In this document: positions 19,808 through 27,947 of the stretch, in pieces
Layout: every line of letters begins with the position of its first letter
How positions within the stretch are numbered: position 1 is the first letter of the stretch
NCBI GenBank assembly: GCA_019114785.1
Contig: DXEV01000137.1
Coordinates: forward strand, 1-63,689
DNA: 63,689 nt
Reading direction: 5' to 3'
Origin: Candidatus Anaerobiospirillum pullistercoris
GTDB taxonomy: Bacteria; Pseudomonadota; Gammaproteobacteria; Enterobacterales; Succinivibrionaceae
Made by a program: the position numbers and the translations under genes
The notes under the pieces: generated by a model
Told to the model about the DNA's origin: nothing
The model's input: only the letters and a program-made list of their open reading frames with translations
The model's database searches: none

Positions 19808-21025
19808 ATGACTTTGAAGAAGGGTCTGCTGGCTATGGCTTTAGCCGCTCTATCTTGCTCGGCTATGGCTGCCACTGAGCTCAATGTCTGGGAAGACATT
19901 CAAAAGTCAAAGGGTATCACTCAGGCTGTGGCTGACTTCGAGAAGCAGTACGACGTTAAGGTCAATATCCAAGAGATGCCTTACGCCCAGACCATCGAAA
20001 AGCTACGTCTGGACGGCCCATCTGGCATCGGCCCTGATGTGTTAGTGATTCCTTCTGATCTGTTAGGTGCTGCCGTGGTGCAGGGCATGATCGCTCCTAT
20101 GGCTAACGCTACTGGCGACAATATCAACGATTATGTCGAGAGCGCTTTAGGTGCCTTCACCTCTAATGGTCAGATTTACGGTTATCCAAAGGTAGTTGAG
20201 ACCTTAATGCTCTTCTACAACAAGGATAAGATCGCTAAGCCTTTTGAGACCATGGACGAGTACTTCAAGTTCTCCGAGGAGCAAAAGGCCAAGGGTGAGT
20301 ATGGCTTAATTGCTAAGTTCGATCAGGTCTATTACAGCTTCGGTGCTATGTATGCCTACGGTGGTTACATCTTCAATCGCGATGATAAGGGCAACTTCAA
20401 CCCAGAGGATGTGGGCTTAGCTAACCAAGGTTCTGTGGACGCTGTGTCCTACTTAAAGTCCTTCTTTGATAAGGGCTTAATTCCAACCGGTATTTTGGGT
20501 GATAACGGCTTAAATGCTATCGATACCCTCTTCACTGAGAAGAAGGCAGCTGCTGTGATCAACGGCCCATGGGCTTTAGAGCCATATGCTAAGGCCGGTG
20601 TGAACTATGGTGTGACTCCATTACCAAAGATGCCAAATGGCCAGAGCATGAGCTCCCTGTTAGGTGTTAAGGGCTATGTGATCTCCACTTGGAGTACCCA
20701 AAAGGAGCTGGCTGAGAAGTTCATTCAGTTCATCAACCAACCTCAATACGCCAAGATCCGTTTCGAGCAAACTGCTGAGATCCCACCTTTAAAGAGCGTG
20801 ATGAGCGATCCAGTGATCACCAAGAATGAGGCTGCTAACGCTATCGCTATTCAGTCGACTCGCGCTGTGCCAATGCCTTCGATCCCAGAGATGGCTCAAG
20901 TTTGGACTCCTATCGACGCCGCTTTACAGCTGTCGGTATCTGGCAAGCAAGATGTGAAGGAAGCTTTAGAGGGCGCTGCTCAGCAGATCAACGATTCCAT
21001 CGAAGCTTTCCGCGCTGGTTATTAA
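19808..21025 (+). CDS. Periplasmic oligosaccharide-binding protein (MalE/GanS-like)
   Basis: This is the periplasmic receptor of the CUT1 importer. The 405-residue product has a signal peptide (MTLKKGLLAMALAALSCSAMA, cleaved before ATELNVWED). The mature part follows the MalE-type layout, with DFEKQYDVKVNIQ, GPDVLVIPSDLLG and YGYPKVVETLMLFYNK. I chose the ATG with AGAGGTG 6 bases upstream; ten residues before it are not signal-like. It heads the + arm and is followed by a 226-bp hairpin-rich spacer before the first permease. Maltose or galacto-oligosaccharides are both possible ligands; gene context favours beta-galactan fragments. Confidence 0.92.
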   Translation: MTLKKGLLAMALAALSCSAMAATELNVWEDIQKSKGITQAVADFEKQYDVKVNIQEMPYAQTIEKLRLDGPSGIGPDVLVIPSDLLGAAVVQGMIAPMANATGDNINDYVESALGAFTSNGQIYGYPKVVETLMLFYNKDKIAKPFETMDEYFKFSEEQKAKGEYGLIAKFDQVYYSFGAMYAYGGYIFNRDDKGNFNPEDVGLANQGSVDAVSYLKSFFDKGLIPTGILGDNGLNAIDTLFTEKKAAAVINGPWALEPYAKAGVNYGVTPLPKMPNGQSMSSLLGVKGYVISTWSTQKELAEKFIQFINQPQYAKIRFEQTAEIPPLKSVMSDPVITKNEAANAIAIQSTRAVPMPSIPEMAQVWTPIDAALQLSVSGKQDVKEALEGAAQQINDSIEAFRAGY

Positions 21026-21042
21026 TCAGCTGATCTATGCCC

Positions 21043-21223
21043 CCACATCAGGCCTAGCCTGAGAGGTCTAGTCTGAGAGGTCTTGCCTGCAAGGCATAGT
21101 CCGAGGTTTTACCTGATGTGGTTCCCTGCGATGACGTAATGCTCTTGAGATCGCAGGGTTACGACTTCAGGCTTAAAGCGGCACAGTAGCGAGAGTGCAG
21201 GGCTGGCTAGCTTTAAGCCTGAA
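21043..21223 (+). promoter_or_regulatory. Three successive hairpins between binding-protein and permease genes
   Basis: CCACATCAGG (21043-21052) pairs with CCTGATGTGG (21112-21121). CCCTGCGAT (21124-21132) pairs with ATCGCAGGG (21150-21158). TTCAGGCTTAAAGC (21166-21179) pairs perfectly with GCTTTAAGCCTGAA (21210-21223), then TTGTTTT. Such structures between malE and malF in E. coli protect upstream mRNA and lower permease expression; the same role is inferred here. Confidence 0.65.
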
Positions 21224-21251
21224 TTGTTTTCCCTCTAAGTGAGCTTTAGTT

Positions 21252-22556
21252 ATGAGTACGGTAGCTAACAACGCACCTGCTGGCACTACGCAGACTCATC
21301 ATGCCATGATCGCGCTGCTGTGTGGCATCATTCCAGGTTGCGGCCAGTACTACAACAAGCAGGTGGTAAAAGGCCTGATCTTTACTATCTTCTTGTTCTC
21401 TTTCTTCTTTTGCAGCCGTGATCTGATCGACCATGGTCTGTGGGGTTTAGTCACCTTAGGTGAGACAGTCGGTAAGGACAACTCCATCTTCTTGCTGGCA
21501 GAAGGTATTATCACCGTCTTACTGATCTGCTTTGCTCTCACCATCTACTACATCTCGCTGCGAGATGCCTATAAGAATGGTAAGCGTCGTGATCGTGGCC
21601 TTGCTCTCTATTCGGTGACTCGTCAGTATCACAACCTGCTTGATTCTGGCTTCCCTTACCTCATGATCACCCCAGGTTTCATTATCTTGGTGTTCGTGGT
21701 GGTGTTCCCAATCATCTTCGGTTTCTCGATCGCCTTCACTAACTACAACCTGTTCAACAGCCCTCCAGCTAAGCTGGTCGACTGGGTTGGTCTGCGCACT
21801 TTCACCAACATCTTCACCATCAAGCTGTGGCGTAACACCTTCTTTGATGTGTTGCAGTGGACAGTGGTGTGGACAGTGGTCGCTACCACCTTACAGTGCT
21901 CTGTAGGTATTTTGCTGGCTATTCTGGTCAACCAAAAGGATCTGCGTTTCAAGCCCTTAATCCGTACCATCTTCATTCTGCCATGGGCAGTGCCAGGCTT
22001 CGTGACCATTCTGGTGTTTGCCGGTATGTTCAACGATTCCTTCGGTGTGATCAACAACACCCTGTTACCAATGATTGGTATCGATCCTAAGGCTTGGCTC
22101 ACCGACCCATTCTGGACTAAGGTCGCTTTGATCATGATGCAAACTTGGTTGGGCTTCCCATTCGTGTTTGCTATGACCACTGGTGTGTTGCAGGCTATTC
22201 CTGATGACCTCTACGAGGCTGCAACCATGGACGGTGCTGGCCCATTCACCAAGCTGAAGACCATTACTCTGCCTCTGGTGCTGTACTCCATCGCCCCAAT
22301 CATCATTACCCAGTACACCTTCAACTTCAACAACTTCAATATCATCTACCTGTTCAACAACGGTGGTCCAGCAGTACCTGGTTCCAATGCAGGTGGTACC
22401 GATATTCTGGTGTCCTGGATTTATAAGTTAACCATGTCCTCCTCACAATACGCTATTGCTTCGGCTATCACCATTCTGCTCTCGATCTTCGTGGTTGGTG
22501 TAGCTCTGTGGCAGTTCCGCTCCTCTAAGTCGTTCAAGAACGAAGACATGATGTAA
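21252..22556 (+). CDS. ganP: Sugar ABC transporter permease (MalF/GanP-like)
   Basis: This is one of two inner-membrane permeases of the CUT1 importer. The 434-residue product has an extra N-terminal part with hydrophobic segments (from about residue 20 to 100), then the usual six-helix permease core. The core carries the EAA loop EAATMDGAGPFTKLKTITLPL near residue 320, which docks the ATPase. The N-terminal GIIPGCGQYYNKQVVKGLIF pattern resembles the long GanP-type permeases. The Shine-Dalgarno is weak (AAGTGAG). It is followed after 11 bases by the second permease. The gan symbol follows the B. subtilis scheme and rests on the neighbouring enzymes. Confidence 0.85.
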   Translation: MSTVANNAPAGTTQTHHAMIALLCGIIPGCGQYYNKQVVKGLIFTIFLFSFFFCSRDLIDHGLWGLVTLGETVGKDNSIFLLAEGIITVLLICFALTIYYISLRDAYKNGKRRDRGLALYSVTRQYHNLLDSGFPYLMITPGFIILVFVVVFPIIFGFSIAFTNYNLFNSPPAKLVDWVGLRTFTNIFTIKLWRNTFFDVLQWTVVWTVVATTLQCSVGILLAILVNQKDLRFKPLIRTIFILPWAVPGFVTILVFAGMFNDSFGVINNTLLPMIGIDPKAWLTDPFWTKVALIMMQTWLGFPFVFAMTTGVLQAIPDDLYEAATMDGAGPFTKLKTITLPLVLYSIAPIIITQYTFNFNNFNIIYLFNNGGPAVPGSNAGGTDILVSWIYKLTMSSSQYAIASAITILLSIFVVGVALWQFRSSKSFKNEDMM

Positions 22557-22567
22557 GGAGAGGTCAA

Positions 22568-23428
22568 ATGGCACAAGAAACTAAGAAAAAGAGCATTAAG
22601 CACGAGCGCTTTGTGCGACTGGCTCTCACCTATTTTGTGGTGTTTATCGTCTCTGTCATCATCATCTACCCATTGGTGTGGACGGTGGGCGCTTCGTTAA
22701 ACCCTGGCAATAGCTTGATGAGCTCCTCCATCATTCCAGAGAACGTTTCCTTTGAGCACTACGAGGATCTGTTTAACGGTAAGACCAATTACCTGATCTG
22801 GTATTGGAACTCGCTCAAGATCTCGGTGGCCACCATGGTCTTAACCCTGATCTTCGTGAGCTTCACAGCATACTCCTTCTCTCGCTTCCGTTTCACCGGT
22901 CGTAAGAATGGTCTGATGCTGTTCCTGTTGTTACAAATGATCCCTCAGTTCTCTGCCTTAATCGCTATCTTCGTGTTATCGCAGATGCTGGGCTTAGTGA
23001 ACAGCCACTTAGCTTTAATTCTCATCTATGTGGGCGGCATGATCCCAATGAACACCTACCTGATGAAGGGCTATTTGGATGCTATTCCTAAGGACTTAGA
23101 CGAGTCGGCTCGTATGGACGGTGCAGGACACTTCCGTATCTTCATCGAGATCATCATGCCATTGGCCAAGCCAATTATCGCTGTGATTGCTCTGTTCTCG
23201 TTCACCGGCCCATTAGGCGACTTCATTCTGTCGACCACCATCTTACGTACCCCAGACATGTACACCTTACCAATTGGTCTGTACAACTTAGTGGCTCAGA
23301 AGATGGGTGCCAGCTATACCACTTACGCAGCTGGTGCAGTGTTGATTGCAGTGCCTGTAGCTCTGCTCTACCTGTGGTTACAGAAGTTCTTCGTCTCCGG
23401 CTTAACCGCTGGTGGTTCCAAGGGCTAA
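22568..23428 (+). CDS. ganQ: Sugar ABC transporter permease (MalG/GanQ-like)
   Basis: Second permease of the importer, 286 residues with six membrane segments, the normal size for MalG-type proteins. The EAA loop ESARMDGAGHFRIFIEIIMP is near residue 180 and contacts the ATPase. Start has AAGGAG 7 bases before ATG, and it lies 11 bases after the first permease, so the two are co-translated. A 456-bp structured gap follows before the galactanase gene. Confidence 0.88.
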   Translation: MAQETKKKSIKHERFVRLALTYFVVFIVSVIIIYPLVWTVGASLNPGNSLMSSSIIPENVSFEHYEDLFNGKTNYLIWYWNSLKISVATMVLTLIFVSFTAYSFSRFRFTGRKNGLMLFLLLQMIPQFSALIAIFVLSQMLGLVNSHLALILIYVGGMIPMNTYLMKGYLDAIPKDLDESARMDGAGHFRIFIEIIMPLAKPIIAVIALFSFTGPLGDFILSTTILRTPDMYTLPIGLYNLVAQKMGASYTTYAAGAVLIAVPVALLYLWLQKFFVSGLTAGGSKG

Positions 23429-23884
23429 ACCATTACAGGCTATGGCTGCTTATAGGAGCCATAGCGATCCAAGCCCAAGCCCAAGCTCAAGCTTGTGGCT
23501 TGGGGGCAAGACGGCTTTGCCAGTTAATGGCAAGGCTGTCGCTGCGCAGCAAAGCTTTTGCTTTGCAGAGCTGTTGCTGCGCAAGCTGCTGCATCGACAG
23601 TATTGTCCTGCACGCACTTGGCTTCACTGGGGCTGTGAAGTTGAGTGCTTGCAGCACAGGATTGTTGCTTGTTTTTGCAAAGGCGGGTTATAAATTAACG
23701 TGCGGTTGTGCCCGTATTCTGAGGGCTTGTTCTCTCATCAACAGAGATGGCAAGCACTTAAGATCAGATCGCATGGCTCTAGATCGCAATGAGACTGAGG
23801 TCAGTCTTGTGGGATCAGCTGAGGTAATTTGTAACGGCCTTTGAGTCTTTTTTGGTGTTGGTTGTTACCTGCAAAGGATGAGCT
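23429..23884 (+). promoter_or_regulatory. Structured spacer before the galactanase gene
   Basis: GCTATGGCT (23439-23447) pairs with AGCCATAGC (23457-23465). A second stem joins GGCTTTGCCA with TGGCAAGGCT near 23512-23537. Repeats of CAAGCC and GCTGC follow. There is no clear T-run terminator, so this may tune read-through from the transport genes into the enzyme genes. No gene is supported. Confidence 0.45.
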
Positions 23885-25123
23885 ATGCGTCTTAAGAAAT
23901 TATTTCTCGCTATGGCAATGAGTTCCATGATGGCTACTTTGGCAGCTGGAGTTTCCGGTTGTACTTCTACAGATGCAGGTAGCACTGCTAATACCGCTAC
24001 AGGCGTGTTTGCCCCTGCACAGGTCAAGGCTGATTTTGTTAAAGGCGCTGACATCTCTACCTTACGTGAGATGGAGGCTGTGGGCTATAAATACTACGGC
24101 TTTGACGGTAAAGAGGGTGATGCTTTAACGCTGTTGCAACAACAGGGCTTTAATTATGTGCGTCTGCGTTTATGGAATGATCCATACGACGCCAATGGCA
24201 ATGCCTATGGTGGCGGTACCAATGATCTGGAGACCGATTTAGCTTTAGCTAAGCGTGCTAAAGACTTAGGCATGGGTTTCCTGCTCGATTTCCACTATTC
24301 TGATTTCTGGACTGATCCAGGCAAGCAATTTAAGCCAAAGGCTTGGGCTAACTTAAGCTTTGATGAGCTCAAGCAGGCCGTTTACCAATACACCTACGAC
24401 ACTATCGTTGCTTTTAAAGAAGCCGGTGTTATGCCTGACATGGTACAGGTAGGAAATGAGATCACATCCGGTATGCTCTGGCCAGATGGTAAGAGCTGGG
24501 GCCAAGGTGGTGGTGAGTTTGACCGTTTATCTGAGCTCTTAAAGTCGGGTATTTCCGGTGTCAAGGACGCTGCTGGTGATGCTGATGTGAAGATCATGCT
24601 CCACCTCGATAAGGGTACCAAGCAAGAGCAATACAAGTGGTGGTTTGACGAGATCACCGCACGCAACGTGCCTTTCGATGTGATCGGTATGTCCATGTAT
24701 ACTTGGTGGGATGGCCCGATCTCTGATCTGTCCAACAACATCAAGTTTGTGAACGATACCTATCACAAGGACGTCTATGTGGTAGAGGCTGCTTATGCTT
24801 ATGGCCTCGACAACCCAGACGGCATTGATAACACCTTTACCCAAAAGGAAGCTGATACCTCAGGTTATCCTGCCACTGTAGAAGGCCAAGCTCAGTACTT
24901 AAAGGATTTGATGGAAGCTATTTCTTCCAACGAAAACGGCAAGGGCCTCTTCTATTGGGAGCCAGCTTGGAAGGCTCATGAGAACATCACTTGGGCTACC
25001 AAGGCTGGTATGGACTACACCAATGACCAGTGGAAAGAAGGTAACTCTCGTGAGAACCAAGCTCTCTTTGATGACCAAGGTAAGATCTTAGAGTCCGTTA
25101 AGGTTTTCAATGACGCTCAGTAA
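23885..25123 (+). CDS. ganB: Secreted lipoprotein arabinogalactan endo-beta-1,4-galactanase (GH53)
   Basis: GH53 enzymes cut beta-1,4-galactan, the side chain of pectin type I arabinogalactan, into galacto-oligosaccharides. The 412-residue product starts with a lipoprotein signal ending VSG-C, so it should be anchored to a membrane. The family motif LDFHYSDFWTDPGKQ is at about residues 135-150. The acid/base is in VQVGNEIT and the nucleophile Glu in YVVEAAYAY. Start has AAGGAT 7 bases before ATG. It sits between the transporter and the beta-galactosidase, giving a complete cut-import-hydrolyse route. Symbol follows B. subtilis usage. Confidence 0.93.
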   Translation: MRLKKLFLAMAMSSMMATLAAGVSGCTSTDAGSTANTATGVFAPAQVKADFVKGADISTLREMEAVGYKYYGFDGKEGDALTLLQQQGFNYVRLRLWNDPYDANGNAYGGGTNDLETDLALAKRAKDLGMGFLLDFHYSDFWTDPGKQFKPKAWANLSFDELKQAVYQYTYDTIVAFKEAGVMPDMVQVGNEITSGMLWPDGKSWGQGGGEFDRLSELLKSGISGVKDAAGDADVKIMLHLDKGTKQEQYKWWFDEITARNVPFDVIGMSMYTWWDGPISDLSNNIKFVNDTYHKDVYVVEAAYAYGLDNPDGIDNTFTQKEADTSGYPATVEGQAQYLKDLMEAISSNENGKGLFYWEPAWKAHENITWATKAGMDYTNDQWKEGNSRENQALFDDQGKILESVKVFNDAQ

Positions 25124-25167
25124 TCACAAGTGAGCAGTAGCTGTTTTTTAGTTAATAGCTACATTTT

Positions 25168-25201
25168 AGGGGCTGATCAGGAGTGGTTAGCCCCATTATT
25201 T
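25168..25201 (+). terminator. Probable terminator after ganB
   Basis: GGGGCTGA and TTAGCCCC form an 8-bp stem (one G-T pair) followed by ATTATTTGG. It is 45 bases after the galactanase stop codon and would leave ganA with its own promoter. Confidence 0.5.
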
Positions 25202-25339
25202 GGCCTTGTGGACAGACACATGAGACCAAGTAAATATTGACGCCAATGGCCATGTCTATGGCCTGAAAAAGGTATATGCTGATTATTTTCCTTGCGTAAT
25301 GGCGTCTTGCTCTCTGTTTTGTTAAAAAAAGAGAGCCTT

Positions 25340-25351
25340 GCAAACGCTAGC
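25340..25351. promoter_or_regulatory. LacI-family operator candidate upstream of ganA
   Basis: GCAAACGCTAGC has a central CG and near-palindromic arms. It lies about 116 bases before the beta-galactosidase start and resembles the sites at 17273 and 30123. Confidence 0.45.
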
Positions 25352-25466
25352 TAGGGCTGGCCACGTCTCTAGCGCTTATTGTGCTGATTAAGCTCTAAAG
25401 CCTCACTGCGGATGAAGTGAGAGCGTTGTGGTGTGTTTCTTTATTTGTTTGAGAAAGGATTTCGCG

Positions 25467-27557
25467 ATGTCTTTTACCCCTCTATTCGGTCAAAAGATCA
25501 TGTACGGCGCGGACTACAATCCGGAGCAATGGCTGGAGCATGATGAGGGTTTTGAAACTATCCTCAACAAAGATCTCGAAATGATGCAGCAGGCTCACTG
25601 CAACATCATGTCGGTGGGCATATTTTCTTGGGCCCAGCTCGAAGTCAATGAGGATGAGTTTGATTTTTCGTGGCTCGATGAAGTGCTTGATCGTCTCAAC
25701 GAAAAAGGCATCAAGGTTTTCTTAGCTACCCCAAGTGGAGCCCGCCCTCACTGGCTGGCTAACAAGTATCCAGAAGTCTTACGTGTCAATGAGCGTCGCG
25801 AGCGTGCTTTATTCGGTGCCCGTCACAACCACTGCATGACTTCGCCTAAGTATCGCGAGCGTGTCCGTATCATCAACACCAAGTTAGCTGAGCGCTATGG
25901 CCATCACCCAGCAGTGATCGGCTGGCACTTATCCAACGAGTATGGTGGTCAGTGTCACTGCCCTCTGTGTCAGGCTAAGTTCCGTGAGTGGTTAAAGCAA
26001 AAGTACGGCACTATTGAGAACTTAAACAAGCAATGGTGGAACACCTTCTGGTCTCACACCTATACCGATTGGAGCTATATTGAGTCGCCTTCTTCCATTG
26101 GTGAGAATGGTGTACATGCCCTTTACCTCGATTGGATGCGCTTCAGCAGTGAGAATGCTTTAGATTTCTGCAAGGCTGAGCGTGATACAGTTAAGGCCAT
26201 TACTCCAGATCTGCCTGTGACTGCTAACTTCATGGAGTTCTTCTACGATTACGATTACTTCAATTGGGCTCCAGAGTTGGACTTCATTTCTTGGGATGCC
26301 TACCCTCAGTGGCATAACTTTGCAGATCCTGACTACATCGCCAGCTACACCGCAATGAATCACGATCTGATGCGCTCTTTAAAGGGGGGTCAGCCTTTTG
26401 TCTTGATGGAGTCGACTCCAACTAACACCAATTGGCGTCCTTTGAGCACCTTAAAGCGCCCTGGCATGAACATCTTAAGCTCGCTGCAAGCTGTGGCTCA
26501 TGGTGCTGATTCGGTACAGTACTTCCAGTGGCGTAAGAGCCGTGGCTCCTCAGAGAAGTTCCATGGTGCTATCGTGGATCATGTGGGTCATTTAAATACC
26601 CGTGCCGGTCGTGAAGTGATTGAGCTGGGTAAGATCCTTGAAAAGCTCTCTGAAGTGGCTGGTTCCGCTGTAGATGCCAAGGTGGCCATTGTTTTCGATA
26701 CCCCAAACCGCTGGGCTGTAGATAATGCTCAAGGCCCACGTAATAAGGGTGTTGATTACTTACCTCTGTGCTTAGACTACTATCGCCCATTCTTTAAGCG
26801 TGGTATTGCGGTAGACGTGATCGATGAGACCTGCGATCTTAGCAAGTACAAGTTAGTGATTGCCCCAATGACTTACATGATGCGTGATGGCTATGCCGAT
26901 CGCGTCAAGAAGTTTGTGGCCGATGGTGGTACCTACTTGTCCACTTACTGGTCTGGCATCGTGAACGAGACCGATCTGTGCTTCTTAGGTGGCTTCCCTG
27001 GTGAGCTCATGGATGTGATGGGCATTTGGGAAGAGGAGATCGACTCTTTAGATGAGGACGTAATCGTTCCTGTGCGTTTAGAGCCATTGGGCTTAGAGCG
27101 CGGCTTTAAGTCAGATAACTATTACGGCACTCAGCTCTTTGGTCTGGTCAATCCAGCTCCAGATACTGAGGTGCTCTTAAGCTATGACTACCAGTTCTAT
27201 AAGGGCAAGCCAGTGCTGACTCGTCACCCATATGGTCAGGGTGTAGCTTACTATGTGGCTTCCCGTATGGATCCTGGTTTCCTCGATACCTTAGCTCAGA
27301 TGCTGAGCCAAGAGCTCAAGCTCACCAATGCCTTCAATGAGCCTGCTATGCCATTCCGTGAGGGTGTGAGCGCTATGGCTCGTTGCAATGATAAGTACCG
27401 TTATGTGTTCTTATCCAACTACTCTGAGCATGACCAAATGGTGAAGCTGAACAGCGTGTATGAGGACATGTTGGCTGAGCCAGAGCAGCAGCGTCATATC
27501 AGTGGCATCGTGTACTTGAAGCCATATGACGCACGTGTCTTCCGCCAGGCTTTATAG
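25467..27557 (+). CDS. ganA: Cytoplasmic beta-galactosidase, GH42 family
   Basis: GH42 enzymes hydrolyse terminal beta-galactosides, here probably imported galactobiose and longer galacto-oligosaccharides. The 696-residue product opens with MYGADYNPEQW, the family hallmark. Acid/base Glu is in WHLSNEYGGQ. The nucleophile Glu is in VLMESTP. A CHCPLCQ cluster matches the structural zinc site seen in many GH42 members. A glutamine-amidotransferase-like trimerisation domain follows from about residue 400. No signal peptide is present. I chose the ATG with GAAAGGA 8 bases upstream over 13 extra in-frame residues. Symbol follows B. subtilis usage. Confidence 0.95.
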   Translation: MSFTPLFGQKIMYGADYNPEQWLEHDEGFETILNKDLEMMQQAHCNIMSVGIFSWAQLEVNEDEFDFSWLDEVLDRLNEKGIKVFLATPSGARPHWLANKYPEVLRVNERRERALFGARHNHCMTSPKYRERVRIINTKLAERYGHHPAVIGWHLSNEYGGQCHCPLCQAKFREWLKQKYGTIENLNKQWWNTFWSHTYTDWSYIESPSSIGENGVHALYLDWMRFSSENALDFCKAERDTVKAITPDLPVTANFMEFFYDYDYFNWAPELDFISWDAYPQWHNFADPDYIASYTAMNHDLMRSLKGGQPFVLMESTPTNTNWRPLSTLKRPGMNILSSLQAVAHGADSVQYFQWRKSRGSSEKFHGAIVDHVGHLNTRAGREVIELGKILEKLSEVAGSAVDAKVAIVFDTPNRWAVDNAQGPRNKGVDYLPLCLDYYRPFFKRGIAVDVIDETCDLSKYKLVIAPMTYMMRDGYADRVKKFVADGGTYLSTYWSGIVNETDLCFLGGFPGELMDVMGIWEEEIDSLDEDVIVPVRLEPLGLERGFKSDNYYGTQLFGLVNPAPDTEVLLSYDYQFYKGKPVLTRHPYGQGVAYYVASRMDPGFLDTLAQMLSQELKLTNAFNEPAMPFREGVSAMARCNDKYRYVFLSNYSEHDQMVKLNSVYEDMLAEPEQQRHISGIVYLKPYDARVFRQAL

Positions 27558-27947
27558 GCGTAAACGCAGGCGTAAACGTAGGCGTATAACGCGTGCTTTT
27601 TTTGAGCTGGCTGCTGTGCTGGTGCCAGCTTAATTTTGACAGGGGCAGGGCCAAAAGCTCTGCCCTTGCTGTTTGTGGGATAGATTGAGACTGTACTTGG
27701 TTGCTTGAAAAACTATTCGCGATGTGACTAGCGGCTTTTTATGGCATAGCAACAATAATATTGTTGACAAATCTTACATGCTGATAAGGGAAAAATGGCT
27801 TGCATATGCAGTTTGTATCGATCATTATGCTATGCTAATCCGGATCGATATTATGACTCTTGAGATCAAGAGAAAAATATAAGCGATCATCTCCATCCGA
27901 TTTGTCACATGCTTTAGAACAGATTAAGAGAAGATAAGAGGTTAGCC
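27558..27947. other. ganA-regulator spacer with GGCGTAAACG repeats and weak terminator
   Basis: Right after the stop codon GGCGTAAACG occurs twice and GGCGTATAACG once in tandem (27558-27590). GGCAGGGC (27644-27651) and GCTCTGCC (27657-27664) form a stem that may terminate ganA, with only a weak T-tract. The last 200 bases are AT-rich and should hold the regulator's promoter. Confidence 0.4.

Larger units (their letters stand above)
25124..25466. other. ganB-ganA spacer
   Basis: Apart from the terminator at 25168 and the operator-like GCAAACGCTAGC at 25340, I see only a GGCCAT/ATGGCC inverted repeat near 25244-25262. The ganA promoter probably lies here but is not resolved. Confidence 0.4.

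Noticed and set aside
14887..23428. Maltose system as the function of the ABC transporter and porin
   Set aside because: The family resemblance is real, but no malPQ, malM or MalT boxes are present, and galactan enzymes share the locus; maltose remains an alternative rather than the main call.
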